A stretch of 34,866 bases of DNA from an uncultured Allomuricauda sp. (GTDB lineage: Bacteria; Bacteroidota; Bacteroidia; Flavobacteriales; Flavobacteriaceae), in the NCBI RefSeq assembly GCF_947258355.1, contig NZ_CAMYIC010000025.1:1-34866 (forward strand), read 5' to 3'. Positions 33,323 to 34,866 of the stretch are shown one piece after another (the stretch's first letter is position 1; each line of letters starts with the position of its first letter). The notes beneath the pieces are model-generated. The model had not been told where the DNA came from and did no database searches. It saw nothing but the letters and a program-made list of their open reading frames with translations. The position numbers and the translations under genes are program-made.

Positions 33323-33330
33323 TATTTTTG
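33323..33330 (+). promoter_or_regulatory. -7 box of the der promoter
   Basis: TATTTTTG at 33323-33330 matches TAnnTTTG. No clear TTG lies at the -33 position. The der ATG is 16 bases downstream. Confidence 0.45.
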
Positions 33331-33346
33331 CCAAAAATTAAACCTG

Positions 33347-34648
33347 ATGGGAGCTATCGTAGCCATTGTAGGAAGACCCAATGTTGGGAAGTCCACCTTT
33401 TTTAACCGACTAATTCAACGCCGTGAAGCTATTGTGGATGCTGTTTCCGGTGTTACACGCGACCGTCATTATGGGAAAAGTGATTGGAACGGCAAAGAAT
33501 TTTCTTTGATCGACACCGGAGGTTATGTGGTGGGCAGCGACGATATTTTTGAAAAAGAGATCGATAAACAGGTAGAACTGGCCATTGATGAAGCTGATGC
33601 CATTATTTTTATGGTAGATGTGGAATCGGGGGTAACAGGAATGGACGAGGATGTGGCCAAACTGCTTCGCCGGGTGGATAAGCCTACCTTTTTGGCCGTA
33701 AACAAAGTGGACAATACCCAACGTATCGCCGATGCAGTGGAATTTTATTCCTTGGGATTGGGTGAGTATTACACACTTTCAAGTATTAATGGGAGCGGTA
33801 CAGGTGAATTGCTGGATGCCCTTGTAGAGGTTCTTCCAGATGATGTGGAAGAAGAAAGCGAACTGCCCCGATTTGCGGTCGTAGGTAGACCAAATGCCGG
33901 GAAATCATCCTTTATCAATGCACTGATAGGCGAGGATAGGTACATCGTTACCGATATTGCAGGGACCACCCGCGATAGTATCGATACCAAATATAATCGT
34001 TTTGGCTTTGAATTCAATTTGGTGGATACGGCAGGTATCCGTAGAAAATCCAAAGTAAAGGAAGACTTGGAGTTCTATTCCGTAATGCGATCCGTTCGTG
34101 CCATTGAACACTGCGATGTATGTATTTTAATGCTCGATGCCACCCGGGGTTTCGACGGACAGGTACAAAATATCTTTTGGCTCGCGCAGCGCAATAATAA
34201 GGGAATCGTGATTTTGGTGAACAAATGGGATTTGGTGGAAAAAGAGACCAATTCGGTAAAGGAGTACACTAACAAAATAAAAGAAGTAATCTCTCCATTC
34301 GAAGATGTGCCGATTCTCTTTGTATCCGTATTGAACAAACAACGAATATTTAAGGCAATCGAGACTGCCGTAGAGGTGTTTAATAATCGTTCCAAAAAAA
34401 TACCTACTCGTAAATTGAACGATATCATGTTGCCCATCATTGAAAAAACACCTCCGCCATCCACTAAAGGGAAGTATGTAAAAATCAAGTTTTGCACCCA
34501 ATTGCCCACACCGTACCCGCAATTTGCATTTTTCTGCAACTTGCCGCAATATGTGAGAGATCCTTACAAGCGATTCTTGGAAAACAAGATCAGGCAAAAT
34601 TTTGACTTTACCGGCGTTCCGATGACCATATTTATGCGTAAGAAATAA
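33347..34648 (+). CDS. der: GTPase Der (EngA), double-GTPase ribosome assembly factor
   Basis: Essential GTPase for large-subunit ribosome assembly, with two tandem G domains. Domain 1 (about 1-165): [19 protein letters not shown]. Domain 2 (about 175-345): [24 protein letters not shown]-like C-terminal domain (about 350-433) contains [20 protein letters not shown]. The length, 433 aa, is normal, and all G motifs are intact. The start [16 protein letters not shown] is the family-standard one. Its stop codon directly abuts (0 bases) the stop of the PBP1C gene on the other strand. Confidence 0.97.
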   Translation: MGAIVAIVGRPNVGKSTFFNRLIQRREAIVDAVSGVTRDRHYGKSDWNGKEFSLIDTGGYVVGSDDIFEKEIDKQVELAIDEADAIIFMVDVESGVTGMDEDVAKLLRRVDKPTFLAVNKVDNTQRIADAVEFYSLGLGEYYTLSSINGSGTGELLDALVEVLPDDVEEESELPRFAVVGRPNAGKSSFINALIGEDRYIVTDIAGTTRDSIDTKYNRFGFEFNLVDTAGIRRKSKVKEDLEFYSVMRSVRAIEHCDVCILMLDATRGFDGQVQNIFWLAQRNNKGIVILVNKWDLVEKETNSVKEYTNKIKEVISPFEDVPILFVSVLNKQRIFKAIETAVEVFNNRSKKIPTRKLNDIMLPIIEKTPPPSTKGKYVKIKFCTQLPTPYPQFAFFCNLPQYVRDPYKRFLENKIRQNFDFTGVPMTIFMRKK

Positions 34649-34866
34649 CTATTCGCCAGAGGCGTAGCGTACTTCCACTTCTTGCTGTATCCGGTTTCCT
34701 TGATTGTCGATTGCGGTGAGCATGTATTCACCAGGTTCGATGGGTATAACCAATTCATGGAAATTCTCTGTTTTGCCAACAAACACCTCGTCCAAATACC
34801 AATAAATAATGGTGTTGGATTGTTGGTGGGCCAATTTTAGAATGATTGCCATTCTTTTTTCGCCCA
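34649..34866 (-). CDS. pbpC: Penicillin-binding protein 1C, C-terminal end (partial)
   Basis: Only the last about 72 residues are inside the window; the frame stays open through the right edge (codons for GEKR precede the first ATG), so the gene continues outside. The visible part reads IILKLAHQQSNTIIYWYLDE followed by VFVGKTENFHELVIPIEPGE and ends VEVRYASGE. This matches the C-terminal BiPBP_C domain of penicillin-binding protein 1C, a periplasmic peptidoglycan glycosyltransferase/transpeptidase-like protein. The apparent ATG at 34852 is therefore internal. It is convergent with der, stop to stop. Confidence 0.8.
   Translation of the reverse strand, partial: GEKRMAIILKLAHQQSNTIIYWYLDEVFVGKTENFHELVIPIEPGEYMLTAIDNQGNRIQQEVEVRYASGE

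Overview
The window is a chromosomal segment of a member of the Flavobacteriaceae (Bacteroidota). The evidence is a gldL-gldM-gldN gliding/type IX secretion operon, SusC/SusD-type outer-membrane proteins, hybrid and membrane-bound AraC-type regulators, absence of clear Shine-Dalgarno sites, and Bacteroidota promoter elements of the TAnnTTTG type. The genus cannot be fixed from the sequence alone. About 23 protein genes, two of them cut by the window edges, and one tRNA gene fill most of the window.

Layout, left to right. (1) 1-3276: gldL (5' end outside the window), gldM and gldN on +, closed by a strong intrinsic terminator. (2) 3319-6763: an FAD-dependent oxidoreductase (+) meeting tail to tail a DUF983-type zinc-ribbon membrane protein (-), then an ABC-F ATPase (+). 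(3) 6900-7787: a secreted protein with plant-type leucine-rich repeats. (4) 7907-13870: a complete tripartite RND efflux operon (adaptor, pump, TolC-like channel) with a good upstream promoter and a small CPXCG-type cysteine protein 3 bases downstream. (5) 13910-15097: an MFS transporter (-). (6) 15396-23707, all on -: an enzyme-free SusC-SusD-SusE-like uptake operon preceded by a short soluble AraC regulator and a membrane-bound AraC regulator. (7) 23851-28492 (-): a two-gene set of secreted proteins (DUF4412 and an unknown) and a 7TM hybrid histidine kinase/response regulator with an AraC output domain. (8) 28634-30374 (-): initiator tRNA-Met with its promoter and terminator, and an arylsulfotransferase-like lipoprotein. 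(9) 30523-34866: an AGCS sodium/amino-acid symporter overlapping era, a small membrane protein (-), der, and the C-terminal end of a penicillin-binding protein 1C gene (-) running off the right edge.

The housekeeping ends (gld, ABC-F, era, der, tRNA-fMet, PBP1C) enclose an accessory middle. The most interesting part is 15.4-28.5 kb: two related AraC regulators carry the same upstream element of about 20 bp and the same CATCAATCAAAA leader, and they stand directly upstream of a SusCDE operon with no degradative enzymes. Nearby, the region between the hybrid kinase and the DUF4412 gene carries 12-bp direct repeats spaced exactly 21 bp apart, the geometry expected of an AraC-family binding site, next to a long imperfect hairpin. 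The link from regulator to target is inference; the repeats themselves are visible in the sequence.
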